Assembly (NCBI RefSeq): GCF_001428745.1
Contig: NZ_LMIO01000005.1
Location: 6,705 to 59,523, forward strand
DNA length: 52,819 bases
Source: Leifsonia sp. Root227
GTDB lineage: Bacteria; Actinomycetota; Actinomycetes; Actinomycetales; Microbacteriaceae
Direction: 5' to 3'
This document shows positions 9,756-18,015 of the stretch, in pieces. Numbering within the stretch: position 1 is the first letter of the stretch; every line of letters starts with the position of its first letter. Position numbers and translations under genes: made by a program. Below the pieces are notes generated by a model. It saw only the letters and a program-made list of their open reading frames with translations, made no database searches and was not told where the DNA came from.

Positions 9756-10134
9756 GCCAGCTGCGACCCGACCGTCCGACGCGATCGTCCTCACCGGCCT
9801 CCGCGTGCGCGCCAATCACGGTGTCTACGACTTCGAACGGGAGAACGGACAGGACTTCGTGGTCGACGTGACCGCGTGGCTCGACCTGGCCGCGCCCGCC
9901 GCCTCCGACGACGTGGCGCACACGGTCCACTACGGCGACCTCGCCGAGGAGATCGCCGACGCGGTGCGCCGCGATCCCGTCGACCTGATCGAGACCGTGG
10001 CGGAGCGGGTCGCTGGCGTGGTGCTCGCGCACCCACCGGTCGACGCCGTCGAGGTGACCGTGCACAAGCCGGACGCCCCGATCAGCGTGCCGTTCGGCGA
10101 CGTCGCCGTGCGCATCCTGCGGGAGCGGTCATGA
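9748..10134 (+). CDS. folB: Dihydroneopterin aldolase
   Basis: A 128-residue enzyme that converts dihydroneopterin to hydroxymethyl-dihydropterin. The family features ITLTGLRVRANHGV-like N-terminus (here IVLTGLRVRANHGVYDFE), a central Tyr/Glu region and the C-terminal VTVHKPDAP are present. ATG 9748 is chosen because it follows GGAAGAG and overlaps the folP stop; longer readings only add folP shadow sequence. Confidence 0.93.
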   Translation: MTRPAATRPSDAIVLTGLRVRANHGVYDFERENGQDFVVDVTAWLDLAAPAASDDVAHTVHYGDLAEEIADAVRRDPVDLIETVAERVAGVVLAHPPVDAVEVTVHKPDAPISVPFGDVAVRILRERS

Positions 10135-10676
10135 CGCCGGGAGGGGTGACGCCCAAGCAGCAGCGCCTGCGCGTCGGCCACCCGGCCGTGCTGGCGTTCG
10201 GCGGCAACCTCGGCGACCGGGAGGCGACCATCCGCGCGGCGTTCACCGCGCTCGAAGCCACGCCGGGCATCCACCTGGATGCGGTGTCCCCGCTCTACGA
10301 GACGCCCGCCCTGAAGCTCGACGGCATCGACCACGACGCACCCGCTTACCTCAACGCGGTCGCCGTCATCGACACGATCCTCGACCCGCTCGCGCTGCTC
10401 GAGGCGGTGAACGCGGTCGAAGACGCCCTCGGCCGGGTGCGCGAAGAACGCTGGGGCGACCGCACCATCGACATCGACATCGTCGACTACGACGGCATCG
10501 TCTCCGACGACGAGCGCGTCACCCTTCCGCATCCCCGCGCGGCCGAGCGAGCGTTCGTGCTCGTCCCGTGGCTCGACATCGCACCGGACGCGCAGCTCAC
10601 CGGCCACGGACGCGTCGCCGACCTCGCCGCCCGTGCCACCGATCCCGTGCACCGCTACGAGGGGAGCGCATCGTGA
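10131..10676 (+). CDS. folK: 2-amino-4-hydroxy-6-hydroxymethyldihydropteridine pyrophosphokinase
   Basis: A 181-residue HPPK that transfers pyrophosphate from ATP to the pterin used by FolP. Visible motifs are the N-terminal AFGGNLGDREATI, SPLYETPAL, and the ATP/Mg-binding WGDRTIDIDIVDYDG with LPHPRAAERAFVLVP. It starts at ATG 10131 in an ATGA overlap with folB. It ends in a GTGA overlap with the next membrane gene. Confidence 0.94.
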   Translation: MTPGGVTPKQQRLRVGHPAVLAFGGNLGDREATIRAAFTALEATPGIHLDAVSPLYETPALKLDGIDHDAPAYLNAVAVIDTILDPLALLEAVNAVEDALGRVREERWGDRTIDIDIVDYDGIVSDDERVTLPHPRAAERAFVLVPWLDIAPDAQLTGHGRVADLAARATDPVHRYEGSAS

Positions 10677-11152
10677 AGCGCACGAGTCCCGTCTCGCTGA
10701 TCGTGCTCGGCGTCGTCGCGGCGGTCGCCGGCTTCCTGATCGAGCTGGCGCTGTCCGGCGCCGGGCTCGCGGTGTTCATCCCTCCGCTGACCCTGCCGAT
10801 CACCCTCGTGGCCGTGTCGATCATCGTCGTCGCGTTCGCCGTGCCGATCCGGCGGGCCGTTCGCGGCCGCAGTTCGCGCGCCATCGACCCGTTCCAGGCG
10901 ATGCGCATCGTGGTGCTGGCGAAGGCGTGCAGCCTGTCCGGAGCGCTGCTCACCGGCCTCGGCGCCGGATTCGTCGCCTACCTCCTGAGCCGCGCCGTGA
11001 TCCCGACGGGGAGCGCGGTCTGGCTGACGGTCGCATCGACGATCGGCGCCGTCGTGCTGCTGATCGCCGGGCTCGTCGCCGAGTTCCTCTGCACCATCCC
11101 ACCCGACGACAAGAACGGCGATCCGGAGAATGTCCATGTCGAATCGTCTTGA
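10673..11152 (+). CDS. DUF3180-type membrane protein
   Basis: A 159-residue protein with about four hydrophobic segments (8-28, 38-58, 80-105, 117-140). Its position directly after folK and its shape match the DUF3180 family, which follows folK in many actinobacteria; no function is known. It starts at GTG 10673 overlapping the folK stop, and its end overlaps the next gene by 23 nt. Confidence 0.75.
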   Translation: MKRTSPVSLIVLGVVAAVAGFLIELALSGAGLAVFIPPLTLPITLVAVSIIVVAFAVPIRRAVRGRSSRAIDPFQAMRIVVLAKACSLSGALLTGLGAGFVAYLLSRAVIPTGSAVWLTVASTIGAVVLLIAGLVAEFLCTIPPDDKNGDPENVHVESS

Positions 11153-11621
11153 TCTGAGCGTCGGGGAGTGGCAGCGCGTCTCCCCGAAGTACGTGGTCGT
11201 GGTCATCGTCGGCGCGATCGTCAGCGGCGTCGTGCTGGCGGCGGCGGCAACGTTCCTGTGGCTGGTCGCGCAGTGGAGCTGGGGCTGGGTGCTGCTGGCC
11301 GTCGTGGTGATCGGCACGATCGTCGGCCTGATCATCGCGCCGCGCCGCGCCCGCTCGATCGGCTACCGGATGCGCGACGACGACCTGCTGTTCCGTCGCG
11401 GCATCATGTACCAGCGCTTCGTGTCCGTTCCGTACGGCAGGATGCAGCTCATCGACATCAACCGGGGACCCGTCGGCCGCATCCTCGGCCTGGCCGACCT
11501 CAAGTTCGTGACGGCTGCGGCGTCGACCAGCGTGGTCATCCCCGGCCTCCCAGAGCCGGTCGCTGCCGAACTGCGGGACCGCCTCGTCGAGCTGGCTGAG
11601 AGCAGGCGGGCGGGGCTGTGA
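11130..11621 (+). CDS. PH-domain (YdbS/DUF304-type) membrane protein
   Basis: A 163-residue protein with two adjacent membrane segments (about 22-45 and 50-70), then one bacterial PH-like domain (about 80-155). The domain carries the typical W/YR-x-DD-LLFRRGI and VPYGRMQLIDINRGPVGRILGLADL strands. Pairs of YdbS- and YdbT-like proteins occur together in many Gram-positive bacteria; they are linked to envelope function but not well understood. ATG 11136 is an alternative start. Confidence 0.8.
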   Translation: MSMSNRLDLSVGEWQRVSPKYVVVVIVGAIVSGVVLAAAATFLWLVAQWSWGWVLLAVVVIGTIVGLIIAPRRARSIGYRMRDDDLLFRRGIMYQRFVSVPYGRMQLIDINRGPVGRILGLADLKFVTAAASTSVVIPGLPEPVAAELRDRLVELAESRRAGL

Positions 11622-13375
11622 GCGCGCCGCTCAGCGCAGCGGAGCGCGCCGCCGAACGGTACACGGACGGCGAATGGCATCGCCTGCATCCCGCGACCCC
11701 TCTGCTGCGCGGTGGCATCGTCTTCGTCGCCATCCTCGGCTTCGTGCTGTCGAACCTGCGCGAGCGGATCGTCGGGTTCTTCGTCGGAACGCCGGACTTC
11801 GGCGGCGACCCGATCGACCAGATCTACGATCACGGCTGGGAGGGCTGGGCGCTCCTGGCCATCGCGGTGGTGCTGCTGCTCTGCCTCGGCGCGTTCTACC
11901 TGTCCTGGCGGATGCACAGCTTCCGGATCACGGACGACGCGGTCGAGGTGCGCAGCGGCATCCTGTTCCGCACCCAGCGGAAGGCTCGGCTGGACCGCAT
12001 CCAGGGCATCAACGTGGTGCGCCCCGTGCTGGCCAGAATCTTCGGGGCGGCCAAGCTCGACATCAGCGTGGCAGGGCACGACGCGAACGTGCAGCTGGCG
12101 TACCTTGGCTCGTCGCTGGCGGACGGGCTGCGCGGGGATGTGCTGCGGATGGCGTCTGGGGTGCGGGCGAGCGAGGCGGTCGCCGGCTCTGCGGCCGGTG
12201 GCGCGGTTGCGGCTGGCACAGTCGCGGATGGCACGGTCGCGGATGGCACGGTCGCGGATGGCCCGGTGACAGCCGGCCCGGTAGCGGACGGTGCCGTGGC
12301 ACCTGGCGCGCCGGACGGGCGTGTTGGCGCTGTCTCCGACCTGGTGACCCGTCGGGTGAACGAGTTCATCGCCCCCGAGCTCGACCCGAACGCCGCGCCT
12401 CCGGAGTCGGTCGTGAAGATCCCGCCGCTCCGGCTCCTGGGGTCGTTGGTGCTCAGCGGCTTCACCATCTTCCTGCTGGTGGTCATCGCGCTGCTGGTGA
12501 TCGGCGCATCCACGGGTCGGGTGTGGCTGCTGCTCATCGTGCTGCCCGGTCTGCTCGGGTCGGCGAGCTTCTACATCAACCGCTTCACCAAGTCGCTTCG
12601 CTATTCGATCGCCGGCACACCGGACGGGGTGCGGGTCGGCTTCGGTCTGCTGACCCTGAGCAACGAGACGCTACCGCCGGGGCGCATCCACGCGGTCGAG
12701 GTGCTGCAGCCGCTGCTCTGGCGTCCGTTCGGCTGGTGGCAGATCCGCATCGACACCGCTGGGCACTCCAAGGAGAAGGGCGCGGCGGGCCAGCCGAACA
12801 CGACGATGCTGCCGGTCGGCGACGCGGTGGACGTCTCCCGGGTGCTCGGCCTCGTGCTTCCGAACTTCGCGACGGACGAGCACCGCGACCTGATCGCCTC
12901 AGGCATGACGTCGAAGGGCAGGGATGCCTTCACCGGCAGCCCGCGCCGCGCCGCCTGGGTGCGGCCGTTCTCGTGGCAGCGCAACGGCTACCGGATCGTC
13001 GACGGCGTGATCCTGCTGCGCCGCGGCATCGTGTGGCGCAGCCTGGCGATGGTCCCGCTCGCCCGTCTGCAGAGCGTCGAGATCGAGCAGGGCCCGATCG
13101 ACAGGCTGCTCGGTCTTGCAGGTGCCCGCCTCCACACGGTGTCCGGTCCTGTGCGCCCGCGCCTGGCAGCGCTCGACGCGCCGCAGAGCGTGACCCTCTT
13201 CGACGACGTGGCCTCCGGCGCGATCGCCTCCGCGCAGTCCGACCGCAGCCACCGCTGGGCGGAGCTCCCGTTCGAGCAGGCCGCGCCGCTCGCTGCGCCG
13301 CCGACGGTTCCGGCCTCCTCCACGCCGCCGACGGCCGCTCCCGACACGTCCGCCCACCGCGAGGAGAACCACTGA
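11618..13375 (+). CDS. Multi-PH-domain (YdbT/DUF304-type) membrane protein
   Basis: A 585-residue protein with membrane pairs near residues 27-47 and 70-92, then 270-315, and two or more bacterial PH-like domains: about 95-180 (VRSGILFRTQRKARLDRIQGINVVRPVLARIFG) and 450-525 (LLRRGIVWRSLAMVPLARLQSVEIEQGPIDRLLG). Residues about 197-231 are a low-complexity V-A-D-G-T repeat encoded by a 15-bp tandem repeat, inserted between the first PH domain and the second membrane pair. It starts at GTG 11618, overlapping the smaller PH gene, and ends TGATG into the next gene. It probably works as a complex with its neighbour. Confidence 0.8.
   Translation: MSAPLSAAERAAERYTDGEWHRLHPATPLLRGGIVFVAILGFVLSNLRERIVGFFVGTPDFGGDPIDQIYDHGWEGWALLAIAVVLLLCLGAFYLSWRMHSFRITDDAVEVRSGILFRTQRKARLDRIQGINVVRPVLARIFGAAKLDISVAGHDANVQLAYLGSSLADGLRGDVLRMASGVRASEAVAGSAAGGAVAAGTVADGTVADGTVADGPVTAGPVADGAVAPGAPDGRVGAVSDLVTRRVNEFIAPELDPNAAPPESVVKIPPLRLLGSLVLSGFTIFLLVVIALLVIGASTGRVWLLLIVLPGLLGSASFYINRFTKSLRYSIAGTPDGVRVGFGLLTLSNETLPPGRIHAVEVLQPLLWRPFGWWQIRIDTAGHSKEKGAAGQPNTTMLPVGDAVDVSRVLGLVLPNFATDEHRDLIASGMTSKGRDAFTGSPRRAAWVRPFSWQRNGYRIVDGVILLRRGIVWRSLAMVPLARLQSVEIEQGPIDRLLGLAGARLHTVSGPVRPRLAALDAPQSVTLFDDVASGAIASAQSDRSHRWAELPFEQAAPLAAPPTVPASSTPPTAAPDTSAHREENH
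12206..12310 (+). repeat. Seven 15-bp tandem repeats inside the PH-domain gene
   Basis: Units of 15 bp run from 12206 to 12310. Units 2-4 (12221-12265) are almost identical (GTCGCGGATGGCACG), while units 1, 5, 6 and 7 have drifted. They encode V-A-x-G-x pentapeptides. The repeat stays in frame for any copy number, so it can expand or contract without breaking the protein. Confidence 0.85.
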
Positions 13376-14133
13376 TGCAGCGCTCAGGACGACTCGGCCT
13401 CGGCATCATCGGGGCCGGGAGGGTCGGCCCGGTGATCGGCGCGGCACTGGCCGGGGCCGGGCACGCCATCGTCGGCGTCTCCGCCGTCTCGGAGGCGAGC
13501 AGGGAGCGGGCTGGTGCGATGCTGCCGAACGCCCCCATCCTCGATGTTCCGACGCTGGTCGAGCGCAGCGAGCTCGTGGTCATCGCCGTTCCGGACGCCG
13601 AGCTGCCTGCCCTGGTCGCCGGGCTCGCCGCCACGGGGAGCTGGCAGCCGGGTCAGATCGTGATGCACACCGCGCCGGGGTTCGGCGTGTCCGTGCTGCA
13701 GCCTGCGGCGGCAGCAGGGGCGATCCCGATCGCCGTGCACCCGGCCGTCGAGTTCACCGGGACCAGCCTCGATCTCGCCAGACTCGCCGAGAGCTACTTC
13801 GCCGTGACCGCGCCCGCCCCCGTGCTGCCGATCGCCCAGGCGCTGGTGGTGGAGATGGGCGGCGAACCGGTCGTCATCGCCGAGCAGGACCGGGAGGCGT
13901 ATGCGGAGGCCGTGGCGACGGCGACGGCGTTCTCCCGCGCGATCGTGGAGCAGTCCACCGGCATCCTGCGCGACATCGGCGTGGAGAACCCCGGCCCGTT
14001 CCTCAGCTCCCTGCTGCGGTCGGCGGTCGACAACGCGATCACCACGGCGTCCGCGCCGACGGCGATCGACCTGTCCGAGGTGTTCGACGAGCCGCAGAGC
14101 GACGACCGCGGCTGGTTCCTCCGCGGCGAGTAG
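13375..14133 (+). CDS. Rossmann-fold/DUF2520 protein
   Basis: A 252-residue protein with an N-terminal dinucleotide-binding motif (GIIGAGRVGPVIGAALAGAGH, about residues 8-28) and a C-terminal DUF2520-like helical part (IAVHPAVEFTG, then helices to 240). It resembles 6-phosphogluconate-dehydrogenase-type reductases. In actinobacteria this gene regularly precedes panC, which suggests a role near pantothenate synthesis (a ketopantoate-reductase-like step has been suggested for such proteins), but the substrate is not known. It starts at ATG 13375 in a TGATG overlap. Confidence 0.8.
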   Translation: MQRSGRLGLGIIGAGRVGPVIGAALAGAGHAIVGVSAVSEASRERAGAMLPNAPILDVPTLVERSELVVIAVPDAELPALVAGLAATGSWQPGQIVMHTAPGFGVSVLQPAAAAGAIPIAVHPAVEFTGTSLDLARLAESYFAVTAPAPVLPIAQALVVEMGGEPVVIAEQDREAYAEAVATATAFSRAIVEQSTGILRDIGVENPGPFLSSLLRSAVDNAITTASAPTAIDLSEVFDEPQSDDRGWFLRGE

Positions 14134-14192
14134 CCTGGATGACTGGCCGTTCTTCTCCGCGCCGCCAGGCGCACCGGCCGTTAGGGGAGCAG

Positions 14193-15077
14193 ATGCCTGA
14201 CGTCGTGACCACCATCCAGGAACTCCGCGCACGGATCGCCTCAGCGCGCAGGGACGCAGCGCTGGAGGGGAGCGCGGACGCACCGTCCGGCCGCGTCGTG
14301 CTCGTGCCGACGATGGGCGCGCTCCACGACGGGCACCTCCAGCTCGTCTCGCACGCCAGGGACCTGGGTGGCATCGTGGTCGTGTCGATCTTCGTTAACC
14401 CCTTGCAGTTCGGCCCTGGCGAGGACCTCGACCGCTACCCGCGCACGCTCGACGCGGACGTGGCCAGGCTGACCGGGCTCGCCGACGTGGTCTTCGCTCC
14501 CACGCCGGCCGAGATGTACCCGAACGGGGCGTCGGAGACCAGGGTCAGTGCCGGCGCGGTCGGATCGCTCTACGAGGGCGCCTCCCGGCCCGGCCACTTC
14601 GATGGGATGCTCACCGTCGTGGCCAAGCTGTTCAACATCGTCGCCCCCGACGTCGCGGTGTTCGGCCAGAAGGACGCCCAGCAGGTGCACCTGGTCGGAC
14701 GCATGGTCGACGAGCTGAACATCGCCATCTCGATCGCCGTGGTCGACACGGTGCGCGAGCAGGACGGTCTCGCCCTCTCCAGCCGCAACGCCTACCTCGA
14801 CCCGGCGGGCCGCGCCGCGGCCGTCGTCCTCTCCCAAGCACTCGCCGCCGCCGCCGAGGCTGCGACCGCCACGCCGGGAGGCGTGGATGCGGTGCTCGCC
14901 GCCGCGCGCGAGCGAATCGACAGCGAACCAGCCGTTAAGCTTGACTATCTCGTGGTCGTCGACCCGGACTCGTTCCTCGCCGTCGCCGAAGACCACCACG
15001 GCCCAGCCGTGGTGCTCGTGGCAGCCCGCGTCGGAACGACCAGGCTCATCGACAACGAGCGCATCAGCATCCACTGA
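14193..15077 (+). CDS. panC: Pantothenate synthetase
   Basis: A 294-residue enzyme that condenses pantoate and beta-alanine with ATP. The HIGH-like motif MGALHDGHLQL, FVNPLQFGPGEDLDRYPR, VFGQKDAQQ and the KMSKS-equivalent LALSSRN are all present. ATG 14193 behind AGGGGAG is preferred to the in-frame ATG 14139, whose extra 18 residues do not look like PanC. It follows the DUF2520 gene. No panB or panD lies in the window. Confidence 0.94.
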   Translation: MPDVVTTIQELRARIASARRDAALEGSADAPSGRVVLVPTMGALHDGHLQLVSHARDLGGIVVVSIFVNPLQFGPGEDLDRYPRTLDADVARLTGLADVVFAPTPAEMYPNGASETRVSAGAVGSLYEGASRPGHFDGMLTVVAKLFNIVAPDVAVFGQKDAQQVHLVGRMVDELNIAISIAVVDTVREQDGLALSSRNAYLDPAGRAAAVVLSQALAAAAEAATATPGGVDAVLAAARERIDSEPAVKLDYLVVVDPDSFLAVAEDHHGPAVVLVAARVGTTRLIDNERISIH

Positions 15078-15137
15078 TCGGCCTCCACCAGCACGGCACC
15101 ACCCCAAAGCCGCATCCCGCTCGAACGAAAGACACTC

Positions 15138-16652
15138 ATGACCGACGCGCAGACCACCGAGCCTGAACTCTCCGCTGACGAGATCAGCGAGCAGAAGGCC
15201 GTCCGTCTCGCCAAGCGCGAGCGGCTGATCGCCGAGGCGAAGACCGCCGCAGGCGGCGCGTACCCGGTGTCCGTGCCGATCACCACCACCATCCCCGCCG
15301 TGCGCGAGAAGTGGGGCCACCTGCAGGCCGACGAGGTCTCCGGCGAAAAGGTCGGCGTCGCCGGTCGCGTCGTGCACCTCAGGAACACCGGCAAGCTCTG
15401 CTTCGCCGTGCTCCAGTCGGGCGACGGTACGCGCATCCAGGTCATGGTGTCGCTCGCGGCCGTCGGCGAGGAGTCGCTGGCCGAGTGGAAGGAACTCGTC
15501 GACCTCGGCGACCACCTCTTCGTCTCCGGCGAAGTGATCTCGAGCCGCCGCGGCGAGCTGTCGATCATGGTCGAGAGCTGGACCATCGCCTCCAAGGCGC
15601 TGCTTCCCCTGCCGAACCTGCACAACGAGCTCAACGAGGAGACGCGCGTCCGCAGCCGCTACCTCGACCTCATCGCTCGCGAGCAGGCCCGCAGGAACGT
15701 GGTCGACCGTGCCAAGACGGTCGCCAGCCTGCGAAAGACCTTCGCGGAGCGCGACTTCATCGAGGTGGAGACCCCGATGCTGCAGGTGATGCACGGCGGA
15801 GCGTCCGCCCGCCCGTTCGTGACCCACTCGAACGCGTTCGACACCGACCTCTACCTGCGCATCGCGCCGGAGCTTTACCTCAAGCGCGCTGTCGTCGGCG
15901 GCATCGACCACGTGTTCGAGATCAACCGCAACTTCCGCAACGAGGGCGCGGACTCCACGCACTCGCCCGAGTTCGCGATGCTGGAAGCGTACGAGGCGTA
16001 CGGAGACTACAACTCCATCGCGGACCTCACTCAGACCCTCATCCAGAACGCCGCGCAGGCGATCTCCGGTTCGCACGTCGTGACCTGGGCCGATGGCACC
16101 GAGTACGACCTCGGCGGGGAGTGGGATCGAATTCGCATGTACGACAGCCTGTCCGAGGCGGTCGGCGAAGAGATCACCCCGGCGACATCTGTGGAGAGAC
16201 TGCGCGAGATCGCGGCTGTGGAGGGGATCGAGATCGAACATCCCCTGCCCGGCAAGTACGTCGAGGAGCTGTGGGAGCACTTCGTCAAGGACACGCTGGT
16301 GCGGCCGACGTTCGTCATGGACTTCCCCGTGGACACCAGCCCGCTCGTGCGCGCACACCGGTCGCGCGACGGCGTCGTTGAGAAGTGGGACCTGTACACG
16401 CGCGGCTTCGAGCTCGCCACCGGATACTCCGAGCTGGTCGACCCTGTGGTGCAGCGCGACCGCTTCGTCGAGCAGGCCAAGCTGGCGGCGCAGGGCGATG
16501 TCGAAGCGATGCGCCTCGACGAGGAGTTCCTGCGTGCGCTCGAGTTCGGCATGCCGCCGTCCGGTGGCATGGGCATGGGTATCGACCGCCTCCTGATGGC
16601 GCTCACCGGCCTCGGCATCCGCGAGACGATCCTCTTCCCGCTCGTCAAGTAG
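15138..16652 (+). CDS. lysS: Lysyl-tRNA synthetase, class II
   Basis: A 504-residue enzyme that charges tRNA-Lys. There is an N-terminal OB-fold anticodon domain (about 55-150: VAGRVVHLRNTGKLCFAVL) and a class II core with motif 2 FEINRNFRNEGADSTHSPEF and motif 3 GMGMGIDRLLMALTG. The length is normal. GAAAGAC precedes the ATG. It ends the long plus-strand housekeeping run; a palindromic repeat lies immediately downstream. Confidence 0.96.
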   Translation: MTDAQTTEPELSADEISEQKAVRLAKRERLIAEAKTAAGGAYPVSVPITTTIPAVREKWGHLQADEVSGEKVGVAGRVVHLRNTGKLCFAVLQSGDGTRIQVMVSLAAVGEESLAEWKELVDLGDHLFVSGEVISSRRGELSIMVESWTIASKALLPLPNLHNELNEETRVRSRYLDLIAREQARRNVVDRAKTVASLRKTFAERDFIEVETPMLQVMHGGASARPFVTHSNAFDTDLYLRIAPELYLKRAVVGGIDHVFEINRNFRNEGADSTHSPEFAMLEAYEAYGDYNSIADLTQTLIQNAAQAISGSHVVTWADGTEYDLGGEWDRIRMYDSLSEAVGEEITPATSVERLREIAAVEGIEIEHPLPGKYVEELWEHFVKDTLVRPTFVMDFPVDTSPLVRAHRSRDGVVEKWDLYTRGFELATGYSELVDPVVQRDRFVEQAKLAAQGDVEAMRLDEEFLRALEFGMPPSGGMGMGIDRLLMALTGLGIRETILFPLVK

Positions 16653-16682
16653 CGCGGCGCAGCAGCGCCACGCGGCCCACCG

Positions 16683-16733
16683 CTCGTGCGAAAGCCGCGG
16701 TCGCCGCGCCCGGCACCGCACGTTTCGCACGAG
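16683..16733. repeat. Palindromic repeat family A, copy 1
   Basis: The left arm is at 16683-16701 and the right arm at 16715-16733 (reverse complement CTCGTGCGAAACGTGCGGT, 16 of 19 matching), with a 13-nt GC-rich loop. It lies between the convergent lysS and ctaG genes, as expected for a transcription end. Two related copies are at 28057 and 28132. Confidence 0.85.
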
Positions 16734-16755
16734 GCGTGCGGCGCAGCGTGCGGCG

Positions 16756-17574
16756 CTACGGCCGCTGGCGCAGGTGGGCCTGGGTCAGCGCGTCGAGTTC
16801 GGCGTCCGACAGGTCGTCGTAGCGGGTGGCCTCGCGGCGGTCCAGGCGCATCCACCGGACGAACAGGATGATGAGCACGGGCACGTCCGCGATTTCTGCG
16901 ATGAACCACAGGAAGTCGCCGGACAGATGCTGGTCGTGGAGCGCGTTCGGGAACCAGAACGGCAGATGGCCGAGCACGGCGGGCGCGTGATCCAGGATGC
17001 CGTCGTTCAGCCGCAGGAGCAGGCCGGGGACCGCATCCAGCAGCATCTCCACGAACGCCAGCAGGAACTCCACGGTCACGAAGAAGCTGGTGCGGATGAT
17101 CGAGTGCGCCGCGATCGGGAGCACCATGAGCATCCCGGCCAGTGGGGTGAGGATGGTGATCGTCCACTCCGACCACGGGTTGTCGCGCAGAACGGCCGCG
17201 ACCGGTGTGAGGAACACCAGGAACACCGCGCAGGCGAACAGCGGAGCGAACATCGCGTTGCCGAACATCCGGATCGCGCGAGACCGCAGCGTCGCCTCCA
17301 GCCTGCTCGCCCTGCGTCCCTCCAGCGCCAGCCTGGCCAGCGCGACCGGTCTGCCCAAGCTGATCAAGGCAGGCACGGCGAACAGCAGCAGCGCGATCCG
17401 CGTGGTGAACGCCCACCGCAGCTCTGAGCTGTACGCGCCGAGGAAACCGAACGACACCCACGCGTACGAGCCGAGGCCGAGAGCGAAGAACCAGACCGTC
17501 GGCGCTGTCGGCCAGCGGTGGCCCCTGCGACGCAGCGCCAGGATGCCCGCGAGATAGAGGCCGGCAGCGGCCAC
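16756..17574 (-). CDS. Cytochrome c oxidase assembly protein, CtaG (caa3-type) family
   Basis: The 272 residues from the first GTG form a polytopic membrane protein with about seven segments. The pattern WAGMLMVLPIAAHSIIR-like (here GMLMVLPIAAHSIIR), NDGILDHAP and DFLWFIAEIADVPVLIILFVRWMRLD is that of Caa3_CtaG proteins, which help deliver copper to the terminal oxidase. The conserved opening TTWQFDPVAAVAL is encoded upstream of the GTG in the same frame. That 30-codon upstream frame (17664-17575) has no ATG, GTG or TTG, so the real start is probably a rare codon such as CTG near 17661, just behind GATAAT on the minus strand. Confidence 0.8.
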   Translation of the reverse strand: MAAAGLYLAGILALRRRGHRWPTAPTVWFFALGLGSYAWVSFGFLGAYSSELRWAFTTRIALLLFAVPALISLGRPVALARLALEGRRASRLEATLRSRAIRMFGNAMFAPLFACAVFLVFLTPVAAVLRDNPWSEWTITILTPLAGMLMVLPIAAHSIIRTSFFVTVEFLLAFVEMLLDAVPGLLLRLNDGILDHAPAVLGHLPFWFPNALHDQHLSGDFLWFIAEIADVPVLIILFVRWMRLDRREATRYDDLSDAELDALTQAHLRQRP

Positions 17575-17668
17575 GAGCGCGACAGCGGCGACCGGGTCGA
17601 ACTGCCAGGTGGTGAGGAAGACGGTGAAGGGTGGCGTGATGGATTCCGTTCTCAGGTCCAGGAGCTAC

Positions 17669-17675
17669 CATTATC
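17669..17675. promoter_or_regulatory. Overlapping divergent -10 boxes (ctaG-like gene and small membrane gene)
   Basis: CATTAT (17669-17674, plus) is 6 nt before ATG 17681. GATAAT (17675-17670, minus) is 8 nt before the CTG at 17661. One AT-rich 7-mer therefore appears to drive both genes, each with essentially no leader. Confidence 0.4.
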
Positions 17676-17680
17676 AGGTT

Positions 17681-17854
17681 ATGAATGACGTCGTAGCTGG
17701 GATTGTCTGGTCGCTCGCACCGACCGTCCTCGTCGGTCTGCTCTTCTGGCTGATCATGCGCCTCATCATCCGTGCCGACCGCACGGAGCGGAAGGTGTAC
17801 TCGCGGATGGAATCCGAGGAGCGCGCTCGCCGCGGCCTCGCGCCCAAGGCGTAG
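17681..17854 (+). CDS. Small single-pass membrane protein
   Basis: A 57-residue protein with one hydrophobic helix (about residues 8-31) and a charged cytoplasmic tail (RADRTERKVYSRMESEERARRGL). It is not recognised as a named family; the shape is typical of small conserved actinobacterial membrane proteins. It is divergent from the ctaG-like gene with a leaderless-type start. A role near respiratory-chain assembly is only a guess from position. Confidence 0.7.
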   Translation: MNDVVAGIVWSLAPTVLVGLLFWLIMRLIIRADRTERKVYSRMESEERARRGLAPKA

Positions 17855-18015
17855 CAGCCCCTATCCAGCTCGCCGGCATCCGACGCGCGCGGCGCACGTC
17901 GCCACGCACTCCGGCCGCGTCGCAGGTACCCTCCGGCCCGCCGCTTCGATACGGTATGCGATAGGGCGCGCACGTCAGCGCGTCCACACACAAGCGGTGA
18001 AGGGGATGCGCGCCG

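Noticed and set aside
13375..14133. A single giant fusion of the multi-PH protein shadow and the DUF2520 protein (11674-14133)
   Set aside because: The part before 13375 is an out-of-frame shadow of the PH gene; the TGATG overlap marks the true start at 13375.
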